From the NCBI GenBank assembly GCA_965213775.1, contig CBDCAC010000004.1:992001-1056000 (forward strand): a stretch of DNA of 64,000 bases. Direction: 5' to 3'. Position 1 is the first letter of the stretch; every line of letters begins with the position of its first letter. Positions 16,733-25,211 of this stretch are shown here, in pieces. A model generated the notes under the pieces. The model worked only from the letters and a program-made list of their open reading frames with translations. It did no database searches and was not told where the DNA came from. Source of the DNA: Lichenicoccus sp965213775 (GTDB lineage Bacteria; Pseudomonadota; Alphaproteobacteria; Acetobacterales; Acetobacteraceae). The position numbers and the translations under genes are program-made.

Positions 16733-19153
16733 CTACGCCGCCGACGCGTAGCCGAACTGGCGCAGCATGTCCTGCACCGCGGCCGCCGGACGCGGTCGGC
16801 TGAACAGGAAGCCCTGCAGCTCGCCGCACCCCTCGCGCAGCAGGGCGGCATGCTGGGCAGCACTCTCCACTCCTTCGGCGTTGATCGCGATGCCGAGCGA
16901 GTGTCCGAGGCCGATTACCGCGCGGACGATCGCCAGACAATCCTCCCGTTCGGTCATGCCGCTGACGAAGGACTGGTCGATCTTGATCTTGTCGAACGGG
17001 AAACGACGCAGATAGCCCAGCGAGGAGTAGCCAGTGCCAAAATCATCCATCGCGATCCGCACGCCGAGCGCTCGTATCGAGTGCAGGATCGCCAGCACCT
17101 TCTCGTCATCCTGCAGAAGCACGGACTCGGTGATTTCCAACTCGAGCCGCCGCGCCGAGAGGCCTGCGACTTCGAGTGCATCGGCCACTTCATCGACCAG
17201 GAGGTCGCAGAACTGCAGAGGCGAGAGATTGACCGCGACCTTCAGCTCCGAAGGCCACGATGCGGCGTCAATGCAGGCGCGGCGCAGGGCCAGCCGGCCG
17301 ATTGCCGGCATCAGCCCGACCTCTTCGGCCAGCGGGATAAAGACGGCTGGGCTGACCAGCCCGCGCACCGGATGGCGCCAGCGCAGCAGCGCCTCGAAGC
17401 CGGAAACCGTGGAGCCACTATCCATCAGCGGCTGATAGAACAGCTCGAATTGCTGCTCCAGCACGCCGAGGCGCAGATCCTGCTCGAGCCGGCGCCGCTC
17501 CTGCATGCGCGTGTCCATCTCCGCCTCGAAGAAGCAGAAACAGCCCCGCTCGCCGGCCTTCGCACGATACATGGCCAAGTCCGCGCGCTTGAGCAGCCCG
17601 TCCGGACCGACTGCGTCAGCCTCCGATGCAGCACCGTCCTGCAATAGGGCGATGCCAACGCTGGCGCTCACGAGCACCTGATGCTGATCGATCTCGAACG
17701 GCGTGCCCAGCGCCTCGATGACGCGCTGCGCCAGCATGGTCGCGGCGGCTGCCTGAGCGACGCCATCCGGCTCGGCCGCGCCCTGGATGATGGCGAACTC
17801 GTCGCCGCCCAGCCTGGCGACAAGATCGCCGGCGCGGACACAGCCGAGCAGGCGCTGTGCCGCCATGCGCAGCAGGCCGTCGCCGACACCGTGACCGAGA
17901 GAGTCGTTCACGGACTTGAAGCGATCCAGATCCAGACAGAGGACCGCCAGCCCTTGGCCGGCGCTGCGACTGCCACCCAAAGCGGCGAGGACGGCCTGCA
18001 TGTGTTCGGCAAACATCAGCCGGTTCGGCAAGCCGGTGAGGAGATCATGCCGTGCCATGTGCGCGAGCCTCGACTCCGCGGCGCGTCGCTCGCTGATATC
18101 CTCGTACGTCGCGACCCAGCCACCGTCGGAGACGGCCTGTTGCGAGACGGCGATGCTGCGGCCGTCCGAGAGCTCACAGGAGAAGGTCTGCAGTGGGCCG
18201 CCATGCGAGATGTCGATCATCGCCTCCAATCCCGCCGCGCGAAGCACGTCGTCGGCTCGCGCATCGATGCTCGCGGGTCCGAACATCTCGGCGAAGCGTG
18301 GGTTCACCACCTTGAGCCTGCCGTCGGTCCCGAACAGGCATAGCCCCTGGTTCATGTTGCCGAGTGCGGCCTGCATCTGGGCATTCTGGGCCGCGATTTC
18401 CCCTGCATAGCTGGCGGCCTGCTCGTCCATCAGCGTCCGGATCCGCGCCATGTGGGACGCGATGCTGGACTGCATCACGCACAGCGCGCGGAGCAGATCC
18501 GCCGTCTCGCCGCGGCCTCCCGTCGCGATCGGGTTGTCCAGCCGACCGGCGGCGATCGACTGCGCGATCCGCACCGCACGCCGCACCGGCGGCGTGATCA
18601 TGCGGCTGATCAGCGCGGTGATCGCGAGCGCTGCCAGCAGGCTGCCGACGATCGCGATCCAGGTTCCGCGTATCTGCGCCGCCACCATCCGGCTGACGCC
18701 GCGGCGATAGCGAAACCCGTCATCGGCAAAGGTCTCGACGAGCTCGTCGAACGCGTTCTGCGCCGCCGCCGTCGCAGCGGCGTCGTCGGCGGGCCGGGTC
18801 AGCAGCGTCACGATCCGGCCGCGCAGCGCCTTGGCCTGATTACGGCCGGCAGCCGACATCGCGCGTTCGCGCACCACGTCCAGATCATCGAGCAGTTCCT
18901 GCGACAGCGCCGCCGACCTTGCGGAGGCCGGCCTGGGCCCCCTGGCATTGGCACTGGCATTGGCATTGGCAGCAAGGCGAGAGAAGTCGACCTGGGCCTC
19001 GCGCAGATAGCTGACCGCCATGAAGGCGTTGTCGTAGATGTCCAGCGCCACGCCGCCGAGGCGACGTTCCGCGACCTGGGCGAAGACTCCGAGCAGGCCC
19101 GTCAGCAGGGTCAGTGCCATGCATCCGGCGAGGATCTTGGAGCGGATCGACAT
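16733..19153 (-). CDS. membrane sensor with HAMP, PAS, GGDEF and EAL domains
   Basis: About 806 residues: membrane helix (5-25), periplasmic helical sensor (26-165), second helix (170-190), HAMP, a PAS-like domain (MNQGLCLFGTDGRLKVVN), GGDEF with intact RLGGDEF near 449, and EAL (FEALLRWRHP near 585, DDFGTGYSSL). Both active sites look intact, so it could make and degrade cyclic di-GMP. Start at 19153, eight bases after the cupredoxin stop, is preferred to 19207, which would overlap that gene. Hexanucleotide repeats (GGCATT-like) encode an Asn/Ala run near residue 65. Last gene of a four-gene operon whose upstream proteins are exported, suggesting signal input from the periplasm. Confidence 0.88.
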   Translation of the reverse strand: MSIRSKILAGCMALTLLTGLLGVFAQVAERRLGGVALDIYDNAFMAVSYLREAQVDFSRLAANANASANARGPRPASARSAALSQELLDDLDVVRERAMSAAGRNQAKALRGRIVTLLTRPADDAAATAAAQNAFDELVETFADDGFRYRRGVSRMVAAQIRGTWIAIVGSLLAALAITALISRMITPPVRRAVRIAQSIAAGRLDNPIATGGRGETADLLRALCVMQSSIASHMARIRTLMDEQAASYAGEIAAQNAQMQAALGNMNQGLCLFGTDGRLKVVNPRFAEMFGPASIDARADDVLRAAGLEAMIDISHGGPLQTFSCELSDGRSIAVSQQAVSDGGWVATYEDISERRAAESRLAHMARHDLLTGLPNRLMFAEHMQAVLAALGGSRSAGQGLAVLCLDLDRFKSVNDSLGHGVGDGLLRMAAQRLLGCVRAGDLVARLGGDEFAIIQGAAEPDGVAQAAAATMLAQRVIEALGTPFEIDQHQVLVSASVGIALLQDGAASEADAVGPDGLLKRADLAMYRAKAGERGCFCFFEAEMDTRMQERRRLEQDLRLGVLEQQFELFYQPLMDSGSTVSGFEALLRWRHPVRGLVSPAVFIPLAEEVGLMPAIGRLALRRACIDAASWPSELKVAVNLSPLQFCDLLVDEVADALEVAGLSARRLELEITESVLLQDDEKVLAILHSIRALGVRIAMDDFGTGYSSLGYLRRFPFDKIKIDQSFVSGMTEREDCLAIVRAVIGLGHSLGIAINAEGVESAAQHAALLREGCGELQGFLFSRPRPAAAVQDMLRQFGYASAA

Positions 19154-19161
19154 CGTCCGGA

Positions 19162-19482
19162 TCAGCGCACGTCGACCCGAAGATACATCTTCGGATGGAT
19201 ATGGCACCTCACTTCGAACGTGCCCGATTTCGGGAAAGTGACATCCACGCTATGCCCCGGCTCCTGCTCGTCGGACTCGTAGGAGAACCCGGGCGACTGC
19301 ACGAAGATCTGGTGGCTGAACTCGTCTTCGTTAGAGAAGCGCACCATACCTCCGCGTTCGATCGAGATCTGCCGCGTCTCGAATGCACGACCCTTCTGTG
19401 CCACCACCGTCAGCGCACCCGCCAGCGCCGGCAGAGTGGCGACGCACAGGACGCTCACGAGGAGGAGAGTAGACCGTGCCAT
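19162..19482 (-). CDS. exported plastocyanin/cupredoxin-like protein
   Basis: 106 residues: a signal peptide (MARSTLLLVSV...ALAGA) and a compact beta domain with FSNEDEFSHQIFV and VRCHIHPKM. His in FSH, Cys in RCH, His in HIHP and Met in PKM fit the type 1 copper ligand set of small cupredoxins annotated as methylamine-utilisation-like. It probably carries electrons or senses redox state in the periplasm. It lies between the haemoglobin and GGDEF-EAL genes with short gaps. Confidence 0.75.
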   Translation of the reverse strand: MARSTLLLVSVLCVATLPALAGALTVVAQKGRAFETRQISIERGGMVRFSNEDEFSHQIFVQSPGFSYESDEQEPGHSVDVTFPKSGTFEVRCHIHPKMYLRVDVR

Positions 19483-19495
19483 CGGCGGGTGGCCC

Positions 19496-19921
19496 CTAAC
19501 GGGTGACAATATCGCGCTCCATCGGTGCCAGCCTGGCGAGCAGGCGGTTCTGGAGTCGGAACGGCACCCCGGCACGATCCATCGCGGCCTGCAGATCCTC
19601 GACGACGGCGTTGAAGCGGGCCTGGTCGATATGCAGGCCCTTGTGCGATGCCGCCATGGAGCGGCCCTTGTAGAGGCAGGGACCGTCGGTGACGTGGCAG
19701 AGGAAGGTTGCGAAATGCGGTTGCAGCCAATCGCGGTTGACATTGTCGAAGTCGCTGCGAAGTCGGGGATCGGTGAAGTACAGCGTCATCGCCGCGTCAG
19801 TGATGCGGGCGACGCCGTCGCGGCCGCCGAGCTGGTCGTAGAGGGTCGGACGTGCCGCCGCCGGCATCGAGGTGGCGACACCGAGCAGGACCAGACACGA
19901 GAGCAGCGGGCCTGTGCGCAT
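19496..19921 (-). CDS. exported group 1 truncated haemoglobin
   Basis: 141 residues. After a signal peptide (ending AAARPT) comes the truncated-globin fold: LYDQLGGRDGVARI, YFTDPRLRSDF and SMAASHKGLHI, whose histidine is the likely proximal haem ligand. Most group 1 truncated haemoglobins are cytoplasmic, so the export signal is notable. It would bind O2 or NO in the periplasm. It is 13 bases downstream of the DUF3034 gene, in one operon. Confidence 0.82.
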   Translation of the reverse strand: MRTGPLLSCLVLLGVATSMPAAARPTLYDQLGGRDGVARITDAAMTLYFTDPRLRSDFDNVNRDWLQPHFATFLCHVTDGPCLYKGRSMAASHKGLHIDQARFNAVVEDLQAAMDRAGVPFRLQNRLLARLAPMERDIVTR

Positions 19922-19934
19922 GGCGGGTTCCTCA

Positions 19935-20831
19935 CTAAAATCCGGCTTGCAGGGAGAGGTAGCCGCCGTTCTGGATCCCCTGGCGAGCGATCGGACCGAG
20001 ATCCAGGAAGGCGAGCGTCAGGGAGAGATGCTTGCTCAAGAAATAGGCGACGAAGGCGTCGAAGGCCGGCCCCTCATGGGCGAAACGCAGATTGTCCGGC
20101 TTGGTGCGGACCTCGCCGCCGACCGCCAGCCGGCGGCTGAGCAGCAGCGCCATCGAGCCTTCGAACTGGGCGCTGTAGCCATCGTTGCTATCGCCGCCGA
20201 AACCGAGCAGCCCGAGCTGATTGGCACGGGTGGCACGGACGGTGGCGTTGACCAGCAGGCTCTGCGACAGGAACAGCTTGGTGGCCGCGGCGTAGAAATC
20301 GACACCGTCCGGGCTCGATGCGCCGAGGGCGTGAAGGATGGCGTGGCTGCCCGCCGACTTGAACTGCGTGCCGACCGAGATCTGCGGCAGCCAACGATCC
20401 TGGTCGTAGACGGCGTCGCCGAGAAGCCGCAGCTTGAGCCCGACGACATCGAGGTTGAACTGATAGCCGTCACCGAGGCCGAGCCGGCCGCCCGAGTTCC
20501 CGGTATCGAGCGTCTCGCGCGCATAGGAGATCTCGAGCCGGTCGTAGAGACCGAGGCTCACGCCGCCGGAGGACAGGGTGAAATCCGGAAGCCCGATCAC
20601 CGTTCCATGCACGGTCGCGCCGATCGCGTCGCGCGTGCCATAACCGCTCACCACCGCCCAGGGCGCGAGCCCGGCCCCCGCGGCGCCCTCGATCTGGCTG
20701 ACGCCGGAAGTCGCCAGCAGACGACCGCTATCCTGGGCTTCGGCCGCGCCGCAGCCGAACAGCAGCATCGTCGCGGCAAGGACACATCGTCTCGATTTAC
20801 CGCGCGCCCGCCGAGCCATGTCCCGATCCAT
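19935..20831 (-). CDS. DUF3034 outer-membrane-type protein
   Basis: 298 residues: a basic N-terminus and signal peptide ending AAEAQD, then amphipathic beta-strand pattern throughout, with ISYARETLDTG and LRLLGDAVYDQDRWLPQI typical of DUF3034, ending in LSLQAGF as outer-membrane barrels do. The role of the family is not established. It heads the operon with the truncated haemoglobin, cupredoxin and GGDEF-EAL genes. GAGG precedes the ATG at 20831; an ATG at 20819 is an alternative. Confidence 0.75.
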   Translation of the reverse strand: MDRDMARRARGKSRRCVLAATMLLFGCGAAEAQDSGRLLATSGVSQIEGAAGAGLAPWAVVSGYGTRDAIGATVHGTVIGLPDFTLSSGGVSLGLYDRLEISYARETLDTGNSGGRLGLGDGYQFNLDVVGLKLRLLGDAVYDQDRWLPQISVGTQFKSAGSHAILHALGASSPDGVDFYAAATKLFLSQSLLVNATVRATRANQLGLLGFGGDSNDGYSAQFEGSMALLLSRRLAVGGEVRTKPDNLRFAHEGPAFDAFVAYFLSKHLSLTLAFLDLGPIARQGIQNGGYLSLQAGF

Positions 20832-21044
20832 ATCCGTGACCTCGGGCCAAGGATGCGCGTACCGGGCTAAAATTGCGTTAACATAACGATCTATCGGCGC
20901 CGATCGGATCGCCCACAGCGTGCCGGAACGACGTGACGCTGTGCCTCATGACGCAGCCGTCACGGCCCTTGTTCCAAATCGAGCAGGTGGGTGTAAGCTG
21001 CGCCGGACGCTGCATCGCCATGTCGCACGACGCGAGAGGCTCTT

Positions 21045-21590
21045 GACGTGATCGACACATCTTCATTGCTTCATGGCAGCGCTTCCGAGCCGCTGGTCTT
21101 GCGCTCAGCCATGGGCTTGCCGTTCTAGAGACCCTGCCGCCGCCGCAGCTTCGCGCGCGCGACGATGCGATGACTGCCGAACTCGGAGGCATCAGGGCGG
21201 CATGGAACCTGCCATCCGGGGCGGCCGCGTCGGATGCGTGGCGCATCGCGGTCGCCCGCTTCACCGTCGCGCATCCCACCCGCCTGGTGATGCGATTCTG
21301 CAAGGGATACCGGTCGCTTTGGCAGCGGATCGCGGATCATGCGGCGCTGTTCGCCTGGAACCTGTTGTATGTCGATCCGGCGCAGCACTCCTTTTGCCGG
21401 ATTGCTCGATCGAGGTTTCGGCGAAACCGAGTGCGTCGCGCCCCACGCGTGGGGCGTCAGCGCGCCTGGCCGCAAGGCATGGTTCGGCACCGTCAGTCTC
21501 GCGCCGCTGGATGCGCTCGCCATAGCGGTCCTCTACTGTTCAGCATCGCGGAGGGTGGCGAGAACATGCGTTTCCGGCTGGCAATAGAAC
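21045..21590 (+). pseudogene. decayed gene of unknown family
   Basis: A frame with GC-rich third positions runs from 21045 (just after a stop) to about 21400 with residues such as SHGLAVLETLPPP and PTRLVMRFCKGYRSLWQ; a second frame continues the coding character from about 21390 (FAGLLDRGFGETECVAPHAWG) to the stop near 21590. No start codon fits the first part. This looks like one gene broken by a frameshift near 21390-21400 and truncated at the 5' end. I do not recognise the family. Confidence 0.35.
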
Positions 21591-21669
21591 CGGTCCTGAT
21601 CGCGCTGACGATGTGCACACTGGTCCGGAGCTGGAACGGAATAAAGGACGCCTGGTCGATCAGCGGCTA

Positions 21670-22285
21670 TCATTCCGGCTGATGGATCGTGCTGCGATCG
21701 GAGCGCCTCCGTCGTACGCCCAACAGGCTCTCGACGTTGCGATAGGCAATCTTTTCCTTGTCTTCCTAGCTGATATGGAGCCGCTCCAGGAAGTCGCATG
21801 CCCCGGTATTGCTCAGGTAGGGGTCATCCACCGCGTAGATGATGCGGTCCGTGCCCATGATCTTATGGACGAACTCGAAGTGCGGCAGGTTCAGCATCCC
21901 GCTGGGCGTGACGTAGGCCTGCGACGTATAGGTCTGCGCGTTGGTCCGGGACAGGCCGGCCAAGTCAGGCGACATCGCGTCGTCCAGGCGCTGGAGATAG
22001 AGAGGCACCATCTCCCCTTAGTGACCGCTGATAACCCGCAGGTCGGGAAACCTGTCGAACGTGCCGGAAAGGATCATGCGGATGACCTGGACGTCAGCCT
22101 CCGCGTACCCGAGGCATCATCTCGCGAGCCGGAAGCAGGTATGGCGGTGTTCCGAGGCCGGCGCCTTGTCTTCGGTCCCGATGCTGACATCCGCCAGGTA
22201 GCCAGCTTCTGCCGCCTGGACCGCCTGGATCGCCCCGACGATGCCAGAATCAGAAGGCGTATTCCTCGATGGCGATGATCCTCAT
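21670..22285 (-). pseudogene. decayed amidohydrolase (gamma-resorcylate decarboxylase-like)
   Basis: The start MRIIAIEEYAF is intact but ends in a TGA at 22252-22250. Downstream fragments in other frames read DRFPDLRVISGH then a stop (where the family has Trp) then GEMVPLYLQRLDDAM, and DPYLSNTGACDFLERLHIS, a stop, EDKEKIAYRNVESLLG: the C-terminal half of an amidohydrolase family 2 protein. The central part of the expected ~320-residue protein is missing. It is therefore a relic with several stops and an internal deletion. Confidence 0.7.
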
Positions 22286-22435
22286 CCTCGGCTCCTGCGC
22301 GCCACACCGATCTCCGGACCCAAGCAGCTGCGGATCGCAAGGTTCACGCCTGCGGACATGGGTCGGCGGCGCCGACTTGGTATGGCATGATGGATCACAC
22401 GGCGCCGACGCCGCACCGCTTCGACAGGAGGTTCC

Positions 22436-23410
22436 ATGTCCGACGCCGCGAGATCGGGTGTTCGACCGATCGACAAGCTGATCCACGCGCTGCCCAAGGC
22501 GGAGCTGCACCTGCATCTCGAGGGCAGCGTCTCGCCGGAGCTGTTCGCGCGGCTGCGCCGCAAGCATGGCGTGGCGGAAGACGCGCGGGATGCCTCGGGC
22601 TTCACCGATCTCTCGACGTTCCTGCGTGCGTACGACCGCATCTGCGCGTGTATGCGCGATGCGGACGATTTTCATGACGTGACGCGTCAGGCGCTGACGC
22701 GATGCGCCGCCAGCAACGTCCGGCATGTCGAGCTATTCTTCTCGCCGCATGCTCATCCGGGCACATCCTACAGCGCGATGCTGGACGGTATTCTGGAAGC
22801 GGTCGCGATCGTCGAACGTGAGCACGGCATGACCACCCTGCTGATCCCGGCGCATAGCCGGGTGCTCGGGCCGGAGCTCGGCATGCGGTTCCTCGATACC
22901 GTGCTGGCAGACCGGCGGGACGGCATCGTCGGCATCGGGCTGGATTACGAGGAGCGGCCGCATCCGCCGGCGCCGTTCGCGGCGATGTACGCGCGTGCCC
23001 GCGCCGAGGGACTGCAGGTGACGGCGCATGCGGGGGAGGACGGCCCGGCCTCGAACGTGCGCGACTCGATCGAGCTGCTCGGCTGCCGCCGCATCGATCA
23101 CGGCTATCACGTGGTGGACGATCCAACCCTGATGGAACGATGCCGGGAGCTCGACATCCTGTTCACCATCTGCCCGACCACGACCCTGCACACGACGATC
23201 TGGCGCGACCTGTCCGACCCGGCCCATGCGATCCGCCGCATGATCGAGGGCGGCCTGCGCGTGACGGTGAACACGGACGATCCGGGACTGTTCCACACCG
23301 ACCTGGACCGGGAGTATCGCCTGCTCGCGGACCGGCTTGACCTGTCGGAGGCGATGCTGCGGCAGATCGCCTCGAACGGCCTCACCCACGCCTGGCGGCG
23401 TGCCGACTGA
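22436..23410 (+). CDS. adenosine/adenine deaminase family protein
   Basis: 324 residues with the zinc-deaminase motifs: HLHLEGS (residues 25-31), HAGED near 199, RIDHGYH near 222 and NTDDPGLF near 280. The enzyme should hydrolytically remove an exocyclic amino group from a purine ring in the cytoplasm. RIDHG rather than RIGHG is more like adenine deaminases than classical adenosine deaminases, but the substrate cannot be fixed from motifs. AGGAGG lies just before the ATG. It abuts the split Rieske oxygenase locus, which makes a role in purine breakdown worth considering. Confidence 0.78.
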   Translation: MSDAARSGVRPIDKLIHALPKAELHLHLEGSVSPELFARLRRKHGVAEDARDASGFTDLSTFLRAYDRICACMRDADDFHDVTRQALTRCAASNVRHVELFFSPHAHPGTSYSAMLDGILEAVAIVEREHGMTTLLIPAHSRVLGPELGMRFLDTVLADRRDGIVGIGLDYEERPHPPAPFAAMYARARAEGLQVTAHAGEDGPASNVRDSIELLGCRRIDHGYHVVDDPTLMERCRELDILFTICPTTTLHTTIWRDLSDPAHAIRRMIEGGLRVTVNTDDPGLFHTDLDREYRLLADRLDLSEAMLRQIASNGLTHAWRRAD

Positions 23411-23436
23411 TCCGACGCCGCCGGTCGGTATCCGCG

Positions 23437-24309
23437 TCAGCGCCCGCTAGACGCGGCGGCGCCTGCGGTGGTGCCGTAAATGACGCCCCGCTGCTTGAGC
23501 CAGCGGCGGTAGGCGATCGAGGAGCCGTCGGCTCGGGTGGGGATCTCGGCTCGAGGCTCGAGCGGCAGCAGGCGCGGGCGCTGGTTCTCCAGGATGATAC
23601 GGTCCTGCAGGAAGATGGTCTGCTGGAACGTGATCAGCTCGGATTGGGCCGCATGCGCGTCGAGCAGGAACATGATCGGGTGGGCGCGGCAGCGATCCGG
23701 CTCCATCGGCTGGACGAACAGGCAGATGACGTCCTGGCGGTCGGGGTGGCCGGGACAGGTCTTGTAGAGCAGCGCCACGAACGGGGCCGCCACCCGGTAG
23801 GCGTAGCGTGTCTCGGTGCCGCCGGTCGCCGAGAGCGCCGCCCGCGGCTGGTAGAAGCGGCAGTCGGTGGCCCAGACCTCGTCGACGTCACGCCGTATCT
23901 CGCTGGTATAGCTCGCGACCTCGGTATGCGGCTCGGCGCCGAGGATACCGGTGTGAACGAACGGGAAATGCGCCATGTCGAGGAAGTTCTCGACGATGCG
24001 CAGCCCCGAGCAGCGCACCTGCACCGAGCCGCAGGACACCGTGCGCCGGTCGGCTTCCTCAGCCTCCGGGATCGCCGGCAGATCGGCGGCAGGCGTGCCG
24101 AGCGTGGTCCAGACGCAGCCATAGCGGTGGCGCACCGCGAGGGTCCGGCCCTGTGCCGGAGCCCGCACCGACAGCCCGTCCGCGGCGCGCTGCAGCACGA
24201 GGTCGGTCCCGAGCAGCCGGGTCTCCTGCCGGGCCGCATCCACAGAGGCGTGCGTGGCGATCGCATACCACTGGTCGAGGGACGCGGGCTCGACGCCGCC
24301 GTTCTGCAT
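23437..24309 (-). CDS. Rieske oxygenase catalytic subunit lacking its Rieske domain
   Basis: 290 residues. The non-haem iron site of Rieske oxygenases is present (ENFLDMAHFPFVHTGILG near residues 107-124: Asn, Asp and two His), and the C-terminus (SSIAYRRWLKQRG) matches the intact Rieske oxygenase encoded at 26803-27870. The N-terminal [2Fe-2S] domain is absent: after SLDQWYAIATH the protein goes straight to the catalytic fold with no CxH...CxxH pair. A separate Rieske protein is encoded divergently 294 bases away. This is the arrangement of NdmC, the caffeine-pathway N-demethylase component without a Rieske centre. GGGAG precedes the ATG. Confidence 0.8.
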   Translation of the reverse strand: MQNGGVEPASLDQWYAIATHASVDAARQETRLLGTDLVLQRAADGLSVRAPAQGRTLAVRHRYGCVWTTLGTPAADLPAIPEAEEADRRTVSCGSVQVRCSGLRIVENFLDMAHFPFVHTGILGAEPHTEVASYTSEIRRDVDEVWATDCRFYQPRAALSATGGTETRYAYRVAAPFVALLYKTCPGHPDRQDVICLFVQPMEPDRCRAHPIMFLLDAHAAQSELITFQQTIFLQDRIILENQRPRLLPLEPRAEIPTRADGSSIAYRRWLKQRGVIYGTTAGAAASSGR

Positions 24310-24345
24310 CGCGCTCTCCCGTCTTGCGGTCCTAGACTACGGGTC

Positions 24346-24606
24346 ATGATCGAGTCCGTCATGTTCATTTTCACCGGTCGGTTCCGGCCGGAGAGCTTCG
24401 TCGGCTTCGTGCGCGATCGTGCGCGGCGCCTGGAGCTGGCCGCGGTGATACGCCGCAGCAGCCGCAGCGAGATCATGGTCGCGGTCGCGGGCGAGCCGGA
24501 CCTGATCGGCGCGTTCGAGATGGCGTGCAGCCTGGGTCCGTCGGACGCCCTGGTGCACGATGTTCGCATGCAGGCGATCGAGTGGGCGGGCCAGGTGCCG
24601 CCGTGA
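24346..24606 (+). CDS. acylphosphatase-like small protein
   Basis: 86 residues with the size and strand/helix order of acylphosphatases (TGRFRPESFVGFVRDRARRL, then AVAGEPDLIGAFEMACSLGPSDALV). The usual catalytic loop GxVQGVGFR is degenerate, so phosphatase activity is doubtful; a binding or regulatory role is more likely. The start lies 36 bases from the divergent start of the Rieske-less oxygenase gene, and its stop overlaps the next gene's GTG start. The family call rests on pattern only. Confidence 0.5.
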   Translation: MIESVMFIFTGRFRPESFVGFVRDRARRLELAAVIRRSSRSEIMVAVAGEPDLIGAFEMACSLGPSDALVHDVRMQAIEWAGQVPP

Positions 24607-25211
24607 GCGAGGCCGACGGCTGGTGCGCCGTGGCGCTGTCGGCCGATCTCGAGCCCGGCACGGCCGCCGGCACGCGCCTCGACGGCAGCGAGCTGGTGGT
24701 GTGGCGCGACCGATCCGGCCAGGCGCAGGTGTGGGAGGATCGCTGCCCGCATCGTGGCATGCGGCTGAGCTTCGGCTTCGTGCGCGGCGACCGGCTCGCC
24801 TGCCTTTATCACGGCTGGCAATTCGACGGTGACGGGCGCTGCCGCCTGATCCCGGCGCATCCGGCATTGGTGGTGCCGAGCACCATACGGGCGACGGCGC
24901 AGGACTGCATCGAGCGGCTGGGGATGATCTGGACCCGAGGCCGCGATCCGGGCGCCCCCGTGGTCGCATGGCACGCGCCGGTGGAGGGGATCGCCGTGCG
25001 CAGCATCGCGATCCGCTGCGACGCGTTACGCCTGAGGGCGGCGCTGCCCGACCGTCCGCCGCCGGTCGCGACCAACATGGCGGTGCAGCCAGTGGCGCCG
25101 GGGCGGTCGATGCTTCACCTCACCCTGTCCGGCACACCGGACACATCGCTGCGGCTGGCGGTCTGCGGCTGGGCGGAAGCGCTGCGGGACGCGCTCGAGG
25201 CCGGAGCTTGA
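24603..25211 (+). CDS. stand-alone Rieske [2Fe-2S] protein
   Basis: 202 residues. Residues 46-72 contain the Rieske pair CPHRG and CLYHGWQF (C-x-H then C-x2-H), the cluster ligands of ring-hydroxylating oxygenases. The mononuclear iron motif (N/D/H/H) is missing, so it cannot be an oxygenase by itself; it is a likely electron donor to the divergently encoded catalytic subunit. The start is a GTG overlapping the previous stop (GTGA), and its own stop overlaps the GST gene (TTGA), implying coupled translation. The C-terminal 90 residues are a remnant-like extension of unknown role. Confidence 0.8.
   Translation: MSEADGWCAVALSADLEPGTAAGTRLDGSELVVWRDRSGQAQVWEDRCPHRGMRLSFGFVRGDRLACLYHGWQFDGDGRCRLIPAHPALVVPSTIRATAQDCIERLGMIWTRGRDPGAPVVAWHAPVEGIAVRSIAIRCDALRLRAALPDRPPPVATNMAVQPVAPGRSMLHLTLSGTPDTSLRLAVCGWAEALRDALEAGA

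Noticed and set aside
18951..18972. GGCATT-like short repeats as a possible phase-variable tract
   Set aside because: The hexamer keeps the reading frame and the copies are imperfect, so it would not switch the gene off; noted under the GGDEF-EAL gene.
20878..21303. Minus-strand frame of 141 codons beside the DUF3034 gene
   Set aside because: No ribosome site or family motif, and it lies opposite the better-supported decayed gene.
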